Source: Achromobacter aegrifaciens (GTDB lineage: Bacteria; Pseudomonadota; Gammaproteobacteria; Burkholderiales; Burkholderiaceae_B). Taken from it: a stretch of DNA of 64,000 nt. The notes below the pieces were generated by a model. It ran no database searches. It was not told where the DNA came from and worked only from the letters and a program-made list of their open reading frames with translations. A program made the position numbers and the translations under genes. Shown one piece after another: positions 44,226-53,617 of this stretch (positions within the stretch are counted from its first letter, which is position 1; every line of letters starts with the position of its first letter). The stretch covers positions 124,001 through 188,000 of the forward strand of contig NZ_CADIJY010000007.1 of NCBI RefSeq assembly GCF_902859735.1, written 5' to 3'.

Positions 44226-44774
44226 TCACCCCCGCCGCTCCATATACCTCCGCGCCATCTGATACCCCGCAAACACATAAAACCCATTGCTATTGAGCAC
44301 CAGCCAAGCCCCCAACCCGCCAAGCAAAGCCACCACCGGCCCCACCGCCCGAACGTCTCCCTGCGTCCACGCGATCACGCCCAGGAAGCCGACAGCAATC
44401 AAGCCCAAGGCCAGCCGCTTCAGCACCACCAGGCCGAATGCATGCCCGCCCATGAAGGCCACCACGCCAATGGCCAACGCCAGGGCCGTCGCCGCACAGA
44501 CCAGCACCAGGGCGAACGCCGCCAACGCCGGCCCCGCGCCGCGCAGCAGCAGGCTCAGCAGACCTATCCCCACGCCCAGCCCGCCTGTCATCACCAACAC
44601 CGCCAACACCAGCGGCGACCACATCCCCGGCGGCGCGCGACGCGCATCCATCTCCGTCACAAAGCGATGCATCGCCGCCGACGCAGCCGGTTGGTCCTGA
44701 TCCGGCAGCGCCGCCTCCAGCTTGCGGCACTGCGCGATCAACGCGTTCAGGCCCGCCCGCGGCGCCTCCATCAT
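44226..44774 (-). CDS. small membrane protein, function unknown
   Basis: A 182-residue protein. A soluble N-terminal part (about 1-50; ALIAQCRKLEAALPDQDQPA) is followed by four hydrophobic helices (about 53-76, 80-105, 113-132 and 143-170) and a basic tail MARRYMERRG. No family is recognised. Its start overlaps the LysR stop (ATGA), so it is co-translated with the regulator. The last 42 codons contain only 3 ending in C, the same wobble shift as the other gene ends beside the hairpin elements. Confidence 0.75.
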   Translation of the reverse strand: MMEAPRAGLNALIAQCRKLEAALPDQDQPAASAAMHRFVTEMDARRAPPGMWSPLVLAVLVMTGGLGVGIGLLSLLLRGAGPALAAFALVLVCAATALALAIGVVAFMGGHAFGLVVLKRLALGLIAVGFLGVIAWTQGDVRAVGPVVALLGGLGAWLVLNSNGFYVFAGYQMARRYMERRG

Positions 44775-45706
44775 GCCCTCGCCGCGCCCGGCGCATGTTC
44801 CGCCACCGTGCTGCGCAAGGCCGCCATTGCCTCCTGCACCGCGATCGGACGGAACGCATCCTCGCGCCAGTACATCGCCACCGACCCGAAGCCCGACAGA
44901 CGCACCGGAATGATCCGCATCGCCCGCATCTGCGAAAACCGCAGCGCCGCCCGGTGCGAAGCCACCCCGATCATGTCGCTGTTATTGATCAACGTGAGAT
45001 TGATGGTCACCGAATTCGATTCGACGTGGTCCGGCGGCGGCGCCTGGCCCGCCGCCGCCAGCGCCGCGTCCACCGCATTGCGGATAGGCGTGCCTTTTGG
45101 CCACAGGATCCAGCGGTAAGACAGCAGGTCTGGCCAAGAGGGCTGCTCGATCGCGAACAGCGGATGGCGCGGCCGCGCAACCAGGTGGATGGGTTCCAGG
45201 TACAGGGCCTCGAAGCGGATCGCCGGGTCGTGATGCTCCGGCGCCGAACGCCCCACCACGATGTCCAGGTCGCCCTGCGCCAACTGCGCCAGCAACTGGT
45301 CGGTCGTACCCTCCACCAGCTTCACGCGGGCCTGCGGCATGCGCTCGAGCAGCTTCATCACCGCCAGCGGCACGGTGTCCGACGCCGACGCGCCTGATGC
45401 GCCTATCACCACCCGCCCGCCGCCGCCCTCGCGCAATGCCGCCATGTCCGCGCTGGCGCGATCCAGTTGCGCCTCCACCCGCTGGGCATGCGCGATCAGC
45501 ACGTCGCCGTGCGGCGTGGGCCGCAGGCCGCGCGCGTGCCGTTCGAACAGCGGCAGCCCGATGTCGTCTTCCAGATCCTTCAGCCACTTGGACAAGCCCG
45601 GCTGCGTCGTATTAAGCATCGCCGCCGAATGGCTGATGTTGCGGGTCTGGGCCAGGCTGAGCAGCATTTTCAGATTGCGCAGGCGCAACCGGTGGGTCCA
45701 GTCCAT
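44771..45706 (-). CDS. LysR-family regulator of the gentisate cluster
   Basis: A 311-residue LysR regulator. The N-terminal helix-turn-helix contains KMLLSLAQTRNISHSAAMLN and TQPGLSKWLKDLEDDIGLPL. The ligand domain (about 95-300) contains VVIGASGASASDTVPLAVMK. It is divergent from the gentisate dioxygenase gene with a 167-base AT-rich gap, so it is very likely the activator of the aromatic cluster, with 3-hydroxybenzoate, gentisate or a related acid as inducer (inference). Confidence 0.92.
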   Translation of the reverse strand: MDWTHRLRLRNLKMLLSLAQTRNISHSAAMLNTTQPGLSKWLKDLEDDIGLPLFERHARGLRPTPHGDVLIAHAQRVEAQLDRASADMAALREGGGGRVVIGASGASASDTVPLAVMKLLERMPQARVKLVEGTTDQLLAQLAQGDLDIVVGRSAPEHHDPAIRFEALYLEPIHLVARPRHPLFAIEQPSWPDLLSYRWILWPKGTPIRNAVDAALAAAGQAPPPDHVESNSVTINLTLINNSDMIGVASHRAALRFSQMRAMRIIPVRLSGFGSVAMYWREDAFRPIAVQEAMAALRSTVAEHAPGAARA

Positions 45707-45734
45707 GCAGGCCCTCGTCTCGTCTATGTATATT

Positions 45735-45755
45735 CTTATTGGTATGGATAATAAG
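45735..45755. promoter_or_regulatory. likely LysR operator upstream of gentisate dioxygenase
   Basis: CTTATT (45735-45740) and AATAAG (45750-45755) form a dyad with a 9-base centre. It lies in a notably AT-rich stretch 29 bases from the LysR start and about 120 bases from the dioxygenase start. The outer flanks (TATT...GATA) extend the symmetry. Confidence 0.55.
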
Positions 45756-45873
45756 ATAAATTCATTTCAAAACACATAGCTCCTTACGCATAATCGTCTC
45801 CATATCAGGACCAGCCGCGAGCCACGCGGCGGCCACGCGAAGCCGGCGCCAGCCGGACATTCCGGAGACAAGC

Positions 45874-46926
45874 ATGCCCGACGGTCACACCCCCGGCGCG
45901 GACCGCGCCGCCTATTACGCACGCATCGCCAGAAAACACATGGCTCCCTTGTGGGAGTCGCTGCACAACCTGGTGCCGCGCGAACCCGCGCCGCGTTGCG
46001 TCCCCGCCATCTGGAAGTACGAAGACGTGCGCGACGACGTCATGGCGTCCGGCTCGCTCATCACGGCGGAAGAAGCCGTGCGGCGCGTGCTCATCCTGGA
46101 GAATCCCGGCCTGCCCGGCCAGGCCAGCATCACGCAGAGCCTGTATGCGGGCCTGCAGCTGATCCTGCCTGGCGAAATCGCGCCCAGCCACCGCCATACG
46201 CAGTCGGCGCTGCGCTTCATCGTCGAAGGCCGCGGCGCCTATACCGCGGTCAACGGCGAACGCACCACCATGCACCCCGGCGACTTCATCATCACACCGT
46301 CATGGACCTGGCATGACCATGGCAACGCCGAAACCGCCGAAGGCGGCGAGCCTGTGGTCTGGCTGGACGGCCTGGACATTCCGCTGCTGCGCTTCCTGGA
46401 CGCGGGTTTCGCCGAAAACTATCCCTCGGCCACACAACCCGTGACCCGCCCCGAGGGCGACAGCATGGCGCGCTACGGCCACAACATGGCGCCCGTGCGC
46501 CACCAGACCTCCAGCGGCACATCGCCCATCTTCAACTACCCCTATGAACGCAGCCGCGAAGCCCTGGACCAGCTCTACCGCCACGGCGAACTGGACCCCT
46601 GGGACGGCGTGAAGCTGCGCTACCTGAATCCGGCCACCGGCGGCTACCCCATGCCGACCATGGCGACCTTCATGCAGTTCCTGCCCGCCGGATTCCAGGG
46701 CAAGACCTACCGCAGCACCGACTCCACGGTCTACAGCGTGGTCGAAGGCCGCGGCACCGCGCGCATCGGCGACCAGGAATTCCACTTCGGCCCGCGCGAC
46801 GTCTTCGTCGCGCCGTCCTGGCAGCCCGTGCAGCTGGCCGCGCTGGACGACGCCACCCTGTTCAGCTATTCCGACCGCCCCGTGCAGGACGCGCTGGGCG
46901 TGTGGCGCGAAGCGCGCGTCGGCTAA
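45874..46926 (+). CDS. gentisate 1,2-dioxygenase
   Basis: A 350-residue bicupin that opens the gentisate ring to maleylpyruvate. The iron-binding histidines of the first cupin are in [18 protein letters not shown] and [11 protein letters not shown]. The second cupin (about 250-345) contains [20 protein letters not shown] without the histidine triad, as in known gentisate dioxygenases (NagI/SdgD type). It is the first gene of a plus-strand operon with ring-fission hydrolase and isomerase. Confidence 0.95.
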   Translation: MPDGHTPGADRAAYYARIARKHMAPLWESLHNLVPREPAPRCVPAIWKYEDVRDDVMASGSLITAEEAVRRVLILENPGLPGQASITQSLYAGLQLILPGEIAPSHRHTQSALRFIVEGRGAYTAVNGERTTMHPGDFIITPSWTWHDHGNAETAEGGEPVVWLDGLDIPLLRFLDAGFAENYPSATQPVTRPEGDSMARYGHNMAPVRHQTSSGTSPIFNYPYERSREALDQLYRHGELDPWDGVKLRYLNPATGGYPMPTMATFMQFLPAGFQGKTYRSTDSTVYSVVEGRGTARIGDQEFHFGPRDVFVAPSWQPVQLAALDDATLFSYSDRPVQDALGVWREARVG

Positions 46927-47004
46927 AGGCCGGCGCACTCCCTCCACTTCCGTATCAGGCCGGGGCCGCGCCAGGCCCCGCCCCGCATTCCTCAAAGGTG
47001 ACCC

Positions 47005-47703
47005 ATGTCTTTCGTCTTCGACCCCGCCGCTCCCATCGCCGTGCCCGTTGCCGGCAGCCAGGACAGCTTCCCTGTGCGCCGCGTCTATTGCGTCGGCCGC
47101 AACTATGCCGCCCATGCCCGCGAAATGGGCTTCGACCCCGACCGCGAACCGCCGTTCTTCTTCTGCAAACCGGCCGACGCCGTGGTGCCGGTGGCTGAAG
47201 GCAGCACCCTGTCGCTGCCCTATCCTTCCGAGACCGCCAATCTGCACTATGAGATCGAACTGGTGGCGGCCATTGGCAAGGGCGGCGCCAACATCGCCGT
47301 CGACGACGCGCTGCAGCACGTCTGGGGCTATGCCGTGGGCCTGGACATGACCCGCCGCGACCTGCAGATGAAGATGCGCGAAGCCGGCCGGCCCTGGGAA
47401 CTGGGCAAGGCCTTCGACCTGAGCGCGCCCATCGGCCCCCTGCATCCTGCCGGGGCGGTCAAGAACATCGACCAGGCCGCCATCTGGCTGCAGGTCAACG
47501 GCGCCGACAAGCAAAGAAGCGACATCGGCAAGCTGATCTGGTCCGTCGCCGAAACCGTCGCCTACCTGTCCAAGTACTTCCGCCTGGAAGCCGGCGACCT
47601 GATCTACACCGGCACCCCCGAAGGCGTGGGTCCGGTGGTGCGCGGCGACAAGATGGTCGGCGGCGTGGACGGCCTGGGCACGCTCAGCGTGCAGATGGTG
47701 TGA
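47005..47703 (+). CDS. fumarylpyruvate hydrolase (FAH family)
   Basis: A 232-residue fumarylacetoacetase-superfamily enzyme. The family core YCVGRNYAAHAREMGFD, FFFCKPADAVVPVAEGSTL, YEIELVAAIGKGGANI and the metal-site region GYAVGLDMTRRDLQMKMREA are present, with the C-terminal GDLIYTGTPEGVGPVVRGDK. Between gentisate dioxygenase and maleylpyruvate isomerase it should cleave fumarylpyruvate to fumarate and pyruvate (NagK-like). Confidence 0.94.
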   Translation: MSFVFDPAAPIAVPVAGSQDSFPVRRVYCVGRNYAAHAREMGFDPDREPPFFFCKPADAVVPVAEGSTLSLPYPSETANLHYEIELVAAIGKGGANIAVDDALQHVWGYAVGLDMTRRDLQMKMREAGRPWELGKAFDLSAPIGPLHPAGAVKNIDQAAIWLQVNGADKQRSDIGKLIWSVAETVAYLSKYFRLEAGDLIYTGTPEGVGPVVRGDKMVGGVDGLGTLSVQMV

Positions 47704-47720
47704 ACCTTCCAGGAACCCGC

Positions 47721-48359
47721 ATGCAACTGCACAGCTTCTTCAATAGTTCCACCTCCTATCGCGTGCGCATCGCGCTGGCGCTCAAGGGTTTGCCGTACGA
47801 GTACCTGCCTGTGAACCTGCGCAAGCAGGAGCAGCGCGCGGCGGATTACGTGGCCAAGAATCCTTCCGCGGGCGTGCCCCTGCTGATCGATGGCGACACC
47901 CAGCTGTCGCAGTCGCTGGCCATCGTCGACTACCTGGACGCCACCCATCCCGAGCCGCGCCTGATCCCCGCCGGCACGCTGGAGCGCGCCCGCGTGCTGG
48001 AGCTTTCCGACGCCATCTCCTGCGACATCCACCCCGTCAACAACATGCGCATCCTGCGCTATCTGCAGGACGTGCTGGGCGCCAGCGAAGAACAGAAGAA
48101 CGCCTGGTATCACCACTGGATCCGCGAGGGCATGACGGCTGTGGAAGCGCTGCTGGCGCGCCACGGCCATGGCGCCTACTGCTACGGCGACGCGCCCACC
48201 CTGGCGGACTGCTGCCTGGTGCCGCAGATGGCGAACGCCCAGCGCATGGGCTGCGACCTGTCGGCCTATCCGCGCGCCATGCGCGTCTATGAACACTGCA
48301 ATGCGCAGCCCGCCTTCCAGCAGGCGGCTCCCACCCAGCAACCGGACTACACCAAGTGA
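47721..48359 (+). CDS. maleylpyruvate/maleylacetoacetate isomerase (zeta-class GST fold)
   Basis: A 212-residue glutathione-transferase-fold isomerase. It begins MQLHSFFNSSTSYRVRIALA with the zeta-class SSxSxRVR motif, followed by NPSAGVPLLIDGDTQLSQSL (glutathione site). It converts maleylpyruvate to fumarylpyruvate (NagL-like) before the hydrolase. ATG 47721 is used because it has AGGA 8 bases upstream and the homologous start. A GTG-initiated ORF (chorismate-mutase-like) overlaps its stop by 4 bases. Confidence 0.93.
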   Translation: MQLHSFFNSSTSYRVRIALALKGLPYEYLPVNLRKQEQRAADYVAKNPSAGVPLLIDGDTQLSQSLAIVDYLDATHPEPRLIPAGTLERARVLELSDAISCDIHPVNNMRILRYLQDVLGASEEQKNAWYHHWIREGMTAVEALLARHGHGAYCYGDAPTLADCCLVPQMANAQRMGCDLSAYPRAMRVYEHCNAQPAFQQAAPTQQPDYTK

Positions 48360-48739
48360 GCAACCAGGAACCCGACACCCAGGGCGCGCCGCTGCGCGAA
48401 TACACCGATCCCGCCTACCGCCCGCTATGCGCCAACCTGGCGGAAGTGCGCGCCAACATCGACAGGCTGGACGATGAGATCGTGCGCCTGATCGCCGAAC
48501 GCGCCATGTACGTGAAGGACGCCGCGCGCTTCAAGCGCGACGCCTTCCAGGTCAGCGCCCCGGCCCGCCAGGCCCAGGTCTTCGAAAAGGCGCGCCTGCT
48601 GGCCGAACGCCACAACCAGGGTTTCGCCAACCTGGACCAGGTGGTGGACGCCACCTATCGCGCCATGGTCGCGGCCTTCATCGCCAACGAACAAACCTAT
48701 TTCAACACCATGAAGGATCTCGGAGACACCCATGCATAA
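48356..48739 (+). CDS. chorismate mutase-like (AroQ-class) protein
   Basis: A 127-residue all-helical chorismate-mutase-type protein, GTG start, overlapping the isomerase gene by 4 bases. The AroQ pattern is clear: LAEVRANIDRLDDEIVRLIA then YVKDAARFK, VSAPARQAQVFEKAR and a C-terminal helix. PchB (isochorismate pyruvate-lyase) belongs to the same family and makes salicylate. Inside a hydroxybenzoate operon a lyase or mutase role on an aromatic precursor is more plausible than phenylalanine synthesis, but the true reaction is not known. Confidence 0.85.
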   Translation: MSNQEPDTQGAPLREYTDPAYRPLCANLAEVRANIDRLDDEIVRLIAERAMYVKDAARFKRDAFQVSAPARQAQVFEKARLLAERHNQGFANLDQVVDATYRAMVAAFIANEQTYFNTMKDLGDTHA

Positions 48740-49721
48740 GCCCTACGCGCGCCGTATCGCCGCCCATGCCCTGATCCTGGGACTGGCCGCGCTTGCGCCG
48801 CTGGCCGCCGCGCAGGCCCAGGCCTGGCCGGCCCAGCCGCTCAAGGCCATTGTGCCCTTCGGCCCGGGCTCCAGCCCCGACCAGGTGGCGCGCATCGTTG
48901 GCGAAAAGGCCGGCGCCATCCTGGGCCAGAGCATCGTCATCGAGAACAAGCCGGGCGCCAGCGGCAACATCGGCACCTATGCCATCGCCAACGCCAAGCC
49001 CGACGGCTATACCTTCGGCGTGTCCATTACCGGCCCGCTGGTCAACAATACTCTGCTGTTCGACAAACTGCCCTATGCGCCGGCAACCGACCTGGCGCCG
49101 CTGACGCTGGCGGTGCACCAGCCCAATGTGCTGGTCGTGCCCGTCTCGGCCGGCATCGACAACATCGGCCAGTTGCTGGAAGCGCTGAAGAAGAATTCGG
49201 ACAAATACAACTTCCCTTCCACGGGCGCCGGCACGGTGTCGCACCTGGCCGTGGAACTGATGCTGCAGCAGACCGGCGCGCGCGCCACCCACGTGCCCTA
49301 TCCCTCGTCGCCCGCGGCGCTGACCTCGCTGCTGTCCGGCGACACGCAGTTCGCCGCGCTGCCGCCCATCGCCGTCATGCCCATGGTGAAGGATGGACGC
49401 CTGAAGGCCCTGGCCGTCACCTCCTCCAAGCGCTCCGCCCTGCTGCCCGACATCCCGACGCTGGCCGAAGTCGGCGTGCCGGGCATCGAGGGCTCGGCGT
49501 GGATCGGCTTCGTGATCTCGTCCAAGGTTCCCGCCGACATCCAGAAGAAGCTGTCCGACGCGCTGATCCAGGCCATCCGTGATCCCGAGGTCACCAAGCG
49601 CCTGCAGGCCCAGTTCATGGATCCCGCCGGCACCACGCCCGCCGAGTTCCGCGCCTACATGGACGACGAACTCAAGCGCTGGGAGCCGCTCATCAAGAAG
49701 CTGGGCATCAAGGGCCAGTAA
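48732..49721 (+). CDS. Bug-family receptor in the aromatic operon
   Basis: A 329-residue periplasmic receptor of the tripartite tricarboxylate transporter type. Signal peptide about residues 1-30 (ALILGLAALAPLAAAQAQA), then WPAQPLKAIVPFGPGSSPDQ and IENKPGASGNIGTYAIANAK, PDGYTFGVSITGP. It overlaps the chorismate-mutase-like gene by 8 bases. TctA/TctB subunits are not encoded nearby, so it may capture a hydroxybenzoate and act as a sensor or donate to a distant transporter (inference). Confidence 0.92.
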   Translation: MHKPYARRIAAHALILGLAALAPLAAAQAQAWPAQPLKAIVPFGPGSSPDQVARIVGEKAGAILGQSIVIENKPGASGNIGTYAIANAKPDGYTFGVSITGPLVNNTLLFDKLPYAPATDLAPLTLAVHQPNVLVVPVSAGIDNIGQLLEALKKNSDKYNFPSTGAGTVSHLAVELMLQQTGARATHVPYPSSPAALTSLLSGDTQFAALPPIAVMPMVKDGRLKALAVTSSKRSALLPDIPTLAEVGVPGIEGSAWIGFVISSKVPADIQKKLSDALIQAIRDPEVTKRLQAQFMDPAGTTPAEFRAYMDDELKRWEPLIKKLGIKGQ

Positions 49722-49767
49722 ACCGGCGCCCGGCCACGCCGCGCAACCCAAACAAGGAGAACACGGG

Positions 49768-51120
49768 ATGCTCATCACCGAACCCGCCCGCCAGGTTCCG
49801 CTCTACGGCGAATATGAGGTCGTCGTGCTGGGCGGCGGCCCCGCCGGCCTGTTGGCCGCCGCCAGCGCCGCGCGCAACGGCGCCAGCGTGCTGCTGGTGG
49901 AACGCTACGGATTCCTGGGAGGGATGGGCACGGCGGCCGGCGTATCCAACTTCTGCGGCCTGCACGCGAACATCCGGGGCGACATCCGCCAGGTGGTCCA
50001 CGGCATGACGGACGACCTGCTGGACCGCATGCGCGCCATGGACGGGCTCAACGACCCTCACCTGATCCTGGGCAAGATCCACGCCCAGGCTTATGACATC
50101 TCGGCCTTCAAGTGCGCCGCCGACGGGCTGGTCCAGGCCAGCGGCGCACAGGTGCTGTTCCATGCGCTGGCCACCGGCCTGGCGCGCGGCGCCGACGGCA
50201 ACGTGGATGCGTTATTCCTGGAAACCAAGTCCGGCCGCTGCGCCGTGCGCGCCAAGGTCTATATCGATTGCTCGGGCGACGCCGATATCGCCCAATGGGG
50301 CGGCCTGCCCTTCGAGAAGGGCGACGAGCACGGCGGCATGCTCTATCCCACGCTGATGTTCAAGGTCGGCAATGTCGACGGCGCCCGCGCGCAGGAAGCC
50401 TGGAAGACCATCCCCCAGCTGATGGACCAGGCCGCGGCCAGCGGCGAATTCACCTTCCCGCGCCGCGGCGCCATCGTGCGCCCGCAAAAGCACGACTACG
50501 AGTGGCGGGTCAACGTGACCCAGCTTGCCAACGCCGACGGCAGCGCGGCCGACGGCACCGACGCCGATTCCCTGTCGGCCGGCGAGCTCGAAGGCCGCCG
50601 CCAGATCGTGCAATACCTCGCCTTCCTGCGCGCCAAGGTGCCGGGCTTCGAGAACGCCTATGTGCTGGACATCGCGCCGCAGCTGGGCATCCGCGAGACC
50701 CGCCGCATCGTGGGCGAGGCCGTTCTGAGCAAGGAAGACGTGTTGGGCTGCGCCGACTTTCCGGACAGCATCGGCGTCAATGGCTGGCCGCTGGAAATGC
50801 ACACGGCCGGCGACGTGCAATGGCTCTGGCCGCCGATCCCCGAGTCCCGCGGCTATAACCAGCTGCCATTCCGCATGATGGTGCCCAAACGCGCCCCGGG
50901 CGTGGCGGGCAATGTGCTGGTGGCCGGGCGCTGCGCCTCGATGACGCACGAAGGCCAGTCGGCGGCTCGCGTAAGCGGCAGCTGCTTCGTCATGGGCGAG
51001 GCCGCGGGCACGGCGGCTGCCATGGCGCTGCGCGCAGGCATCGCCCCCGGTGACGTGCCCATTTCCGCCTTGCAGGCGCAGCTGGTGAAACAAGGCGTGT
51101 TCCTGGGCGGCCAGGACTGA
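49768..51120 (+). CDS. FAD-dependent oxidoreductase
   Basis: A 450-residue flavoprotein. The N-terminal dinucleotide loop is VVVLGGGPAGLLAAASAARN (about residues 19-38), followed by LLVERYGFLGGMGTAAGVSN and a second FAD contact YIDCSGDADIAQWGG. The C-terminal GNVLVAGRCASMTHEGQSAA and GEAAGTAAAMALRA complete the FAD_oxidored pattern. Substrate unknown; its place between transport and 3-hydroxybenzoate hydroxylase suggests oxidation or reduction of a ring or side chain before the gentisate branch. Confidence 0.88.
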   Translation: MLITEPARQVPLYGEYEVVVLGGGPAGLLAAASAARNGASVLLVERYGFLGGMGTAAGVSNFCGLHANIRGDIRQVVHGMTDDLLDRMRAMDGLNDPHLILGKIHAQAYDISAFKCAADGLVQASGAQVLFHALATGLARGADGNVDALFLETKSGRCAVRAKVYIDCSGDADIAQWGGLPFEKGDEHGGMLYPTLMFKVGNVDGARAQEAWKTIPQLMDQAAASGEFTFPRRGAIVRPQKHDYEWRVNVTQLANADGSAADGTDADSLSAGELEGRRQIVQYLAFLRAKVPGFENAYVLDIAPQLGIRETRRIVGEAVLSKEDVLGCADFPDSIGVNGWPLEMHTAGDVQWLWPPIPESRGYNQLPFRMMVPKRAPGVAGNVLVAGRCASMTHEGQSAARVSGSCFVMGEAAGTAAAMALRAGIAPGDVPISALQAQLVKQGVFLGGQD

Positions 51121-51138
51121 ACGGCGCGGAGGCCATAC

Positions 51139-52350
51139 ATGAACGCAACGCAAACCGATAAATCCGTGATCGTGGTGGGCGGCGGCATCGGCGGCCTGGC
51201 CGCGGCGCTGGCGCTGACCCGGCAAGGCATCGCCGTGCAGCTGCTGGAGCAGGCCGCGCACATCGGCGAAATCGGCGCCGGCATCCAGCTCGGTCCCAAC
51301 GCCTTCGCGGCGCTGGACGCCCTGGGCGTGGGCCAGACCGCGCGCGCCCGCGCCGTGTTTACCGACCACATCATCATGATGGACGCGGTGGACGCCCGCG
51401 AAGTGGTGCGCATCGATACCGGCGAGGCCTTCCGCGAGCGCTTCGGCGGCCCCTATGCCGTGATCCATCGCGCCGACATTCACTTGTCCATCCTGGAGGC
51501 CGTGCAGCAGAATCCGCTGATCAGCTTTCGCACCTCCACCCAGATCGCCTCCATGTCGCAGGACGACAAGGGCGTGGAAGTCGTGGACACCCAGGGCAAC
51601 CGCTATCGCGCCGACGCCGTAGTAGGCGCGGACGGCGTGAAGTCCGTGATCCGCGAACGCATGGTAGGCGACCCGGCGCGCGTGACCGGCCACGTGGTCT
51701 ACCGCGCCGTGGTCGAACGCGAGAACATGCCCGAGGAGCTGCGCATCAACGCCCCCGTGCTGTGGGCTGGCCCGCACTGCCATCTGGTGCACTACCCCTT
51801 GCGCGGCGGCCAGCAATACAACCTGGTGGTGACTTTCCACAGCCGCGAACAGGAAGAATGGGGCGTGCGCGAGGGCAGCAAGGAAGAAGTGCTGTCCTAC
51901 TTCCAGGGCATCCACCCGCGTCCGCACCAGATGCTGGACCGCCCCACGTCCTGGAAGCGCTGGGCCACCGCCGACCGCGAGCCCGTGGAACGCTGGGGCC
52001 AGGGGCGCGTGACCATTCTGGGCGATGCCGCCCATCCCATGACGCAATACATGGCCCAGGGCGCCTGCATGGCGCTGGAGGACGCGGTGACATTGGGCGA
52101 AGCCGTGAAGCAATGCGGCCAAGACCTGGAGGCCGCGTTCCGCCTGTACGAATCCGTCCGCATCCCGCGCAGCGCGCGGGTGGTGTGGTCCACGCGCGAA
52201 ATGGGCAGGCTCTATCACGCGCGGGGCGTCGAACGCACCGTGCGCAACATGCTGTGGACCGGCCGCAGCCAGTCCCAGTTCTACGACGCGTTGCAGTGGC
52301 TGTACGGCTGGAAGGTGGAAAACTGCCTCGCGGGGCAATCCTCTCAATAG
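51139..52350 (+). CDS. 3-hydroxybenzoate 6-hydroxylase (FAD monooxygenase)
   Basis: A 403-residue class A flavoprotein monooxygenase. GXGXXG loop: VVGGGIGGLAAALALTRQGI (about residues 13-32), the DG motif VVGADGVKSVIRERM, and the GD motif LGDAAHPMTQYMAQGACMAL. Its close context with gentisate dioxygenase, isomerase and hydrolase makes it the enzyme that converts 3-hydroxybenzoate to gentisate (XlnD/MhbM/NagX class). Salicylate 5- or other monooxygenase activity is an alternative. Confidence 0.9.
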   Translation: MNATQTDKSVIVVGGGIGGLAAALALTRQGIAVQLLEQAAHIGEIGAGIQLGPNAFAALDALGVGQTARARAVFTDHIIMMDAVDAREVVRIDTGEAFRERFGGPYAVIHRADIHLSILEAVQQNPLISFRTSTQIASMSQDDKGVEVVDTQGNRYRADAVVGADGVKSVIRERMVGDPARVTGHVVYRAVVERENMPEELRINAPVLWAGPHCHLVHYPLRGGQQYNLVVTFHSREQEEWGVREGSKEEVLSYFQGIHPRPHQMLDRPTSWKRWATADREPVERWGQGRVTILGDAAHPMTQYMAQGACMALEDAVTLGEAVKQCGQDLEAAFRLYESVRIPRSARVVWSTREMGRLYHARGVERTVRNMLWTGRSQSQFYDALQWLYGWKVENCLAGQSSQ

Positions 52351-52379
52351 AAAAAATGCAGGCACCCAAGGAGACAACC

Positions 52380-53555
52380 ATGAGAAAAACCGCAATCCGC
52401 GGCAGCGCCGCCCTCGTGCTTGCGCTGACCGCGTTCGCGGCCGGCGCGCAGCAAAAGCCGGTCGACATCGGCTTCATCGGCACCCTGTCCACGCCCGCCG
52501 GCTACATCGGCGAAGACGAGCGCGACGCCTTCATGCTGGCGGTCAAGGAAGGCGGCGGCAAACTCGGCGGCGTGCCGGTCAATGTGCGCGTGGAGGACGA
52601 CGCGCTCAAGCCCGCCAACGCCAAGCAGATCGCCGACAAGATGGTGCAGGGCGGCGTGCGGCTGTTCACGGGCATCAACTTCTCCAACGTCATGGCGGCC
52701 GTGGGGCCGACCGTGCTGAACGCGGGCGGCTTCTATGTCAGCCTGAACGCGGGCCCCTCCAACTACGCCGGCAAGGCCTGCAACCCGAACTACTTCTCGG
52801 TGGCGTTCCAGAACGACTCCTACGCCGACACCGCGGGCCTTGCCGCCAACGAGCTGGGCGCCAAGCGCGTGGTCATCATGGCGCCCAACTACCAGGCCGG
52901 GCGCGATGCGGTGGCCGGCTTCAAGCGCACCTACAAGGGCGAGATCGCCGACGAGATCTACACCAAGCTGGAACAGGCCGACTTCTCGGTGGAACTGGCG
53001 CGCATCCGCTCGCTCAATCCCGACGCCATCTTCCAGTTCCACCCCGGCGGCGCGGGCATCAACCTGACCAAGCAATTCGCCAACTCCGGCCTGGCCGACA
53101 AGATCCGCATGATCACGCCCATCTACTCGATGGACGACCGCATGCTGGCCGCGACCGGCAATGCCGGCAAGGGCTTCTACCTGAGCTCGTTGTGGAGCGC
53201 GGATCTCGACAACCCGCAGAGCAAGCATTTCGTCGAAGCCTTCACCAAGGCCTACAACCGCGCGCCCACCGCCTATGCGGCCCAGGCCTACGACACCGCC
53301 AACCTGATCGGCTCCGCACTGAAGGCCGTGGACGGCGACATCACCGGCCGCGCTGACGACTTCCGCAACGCGCTGCGCCGCGCCGACTTCCCCAGCGTGC
53401 GCGGCAAGTTCAAGTTCGGCCCCAACCAGCATCCGATCCAGGACTGGTACCTGCTGCACATCGAGGCCGGCCCCGACGGCAAGCTGGTCTACAAGAACCT
53501 GAAGGTCATCGCCCGCGACCATACCGACGTGCACGCCGCCGACTGCAAGATGTAA
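52380..53555 (+). CDS. Liv-type ABC transporter substrate-binding protein
   Basis: A 391-residue periplasmic-binding-fold protein. Signal peptide 1-23 (RGSAALVLALTAFAAGAQQ), followed by VDIGFIGTLSTPAGYIGEDE and type I periplasmic-binding features (VPVNVRVEDDALKPANAKQI, ANELGAKRVVIMAPNYQAGR). Such receptors in aromatic clusters bind benzoates or phenylalkanoates rather than amino acids. ATG 52380 has an AGGAG site 7 bases upstream; a longer frame merges into the upstream gene. First of five transporter genes. Confidence 0.93.
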   Translation: MRKTAIRGSAALVLALTAFAAGAQQKPVDIGFIGTLSTPAGYIGEDERDAFMLAVKEGGGKLGGVPVNVRVEDDALKPANAKQIADKMVQGGVRLFTGINFSNVMAAVGPTVLNAGGFYVSLNAGPSNYAGKACNPNYFSVAFQNDSYADTAGLAANELGAKRVVIMAPNYQAGRDAVAGFKRTYKGEIADEIYTKLEQADFSVELARIRSLNPDAIFQFHPGGAGINLTKQFANSGLADKIRMITPIYSMDDRMLAATGNAGKGFYLSSLWSADLDNPQSKHFVEAFTKAYNRAPTAYAAQAYDTANLIGSALKAVDGDITGRADDFRNALRRADFPSVRGKFKFGPNQHPIQDWYLLHIEAGPDGKLVYKNLKVIARDHTDVHAADCKM

Positions 53556-53617
53556 GTCCGCACGACGCCCGGCGGATTGCGCGCAGTCCGCCGGGTCCAC
53601 TCCACGAGGAGTCCCCA

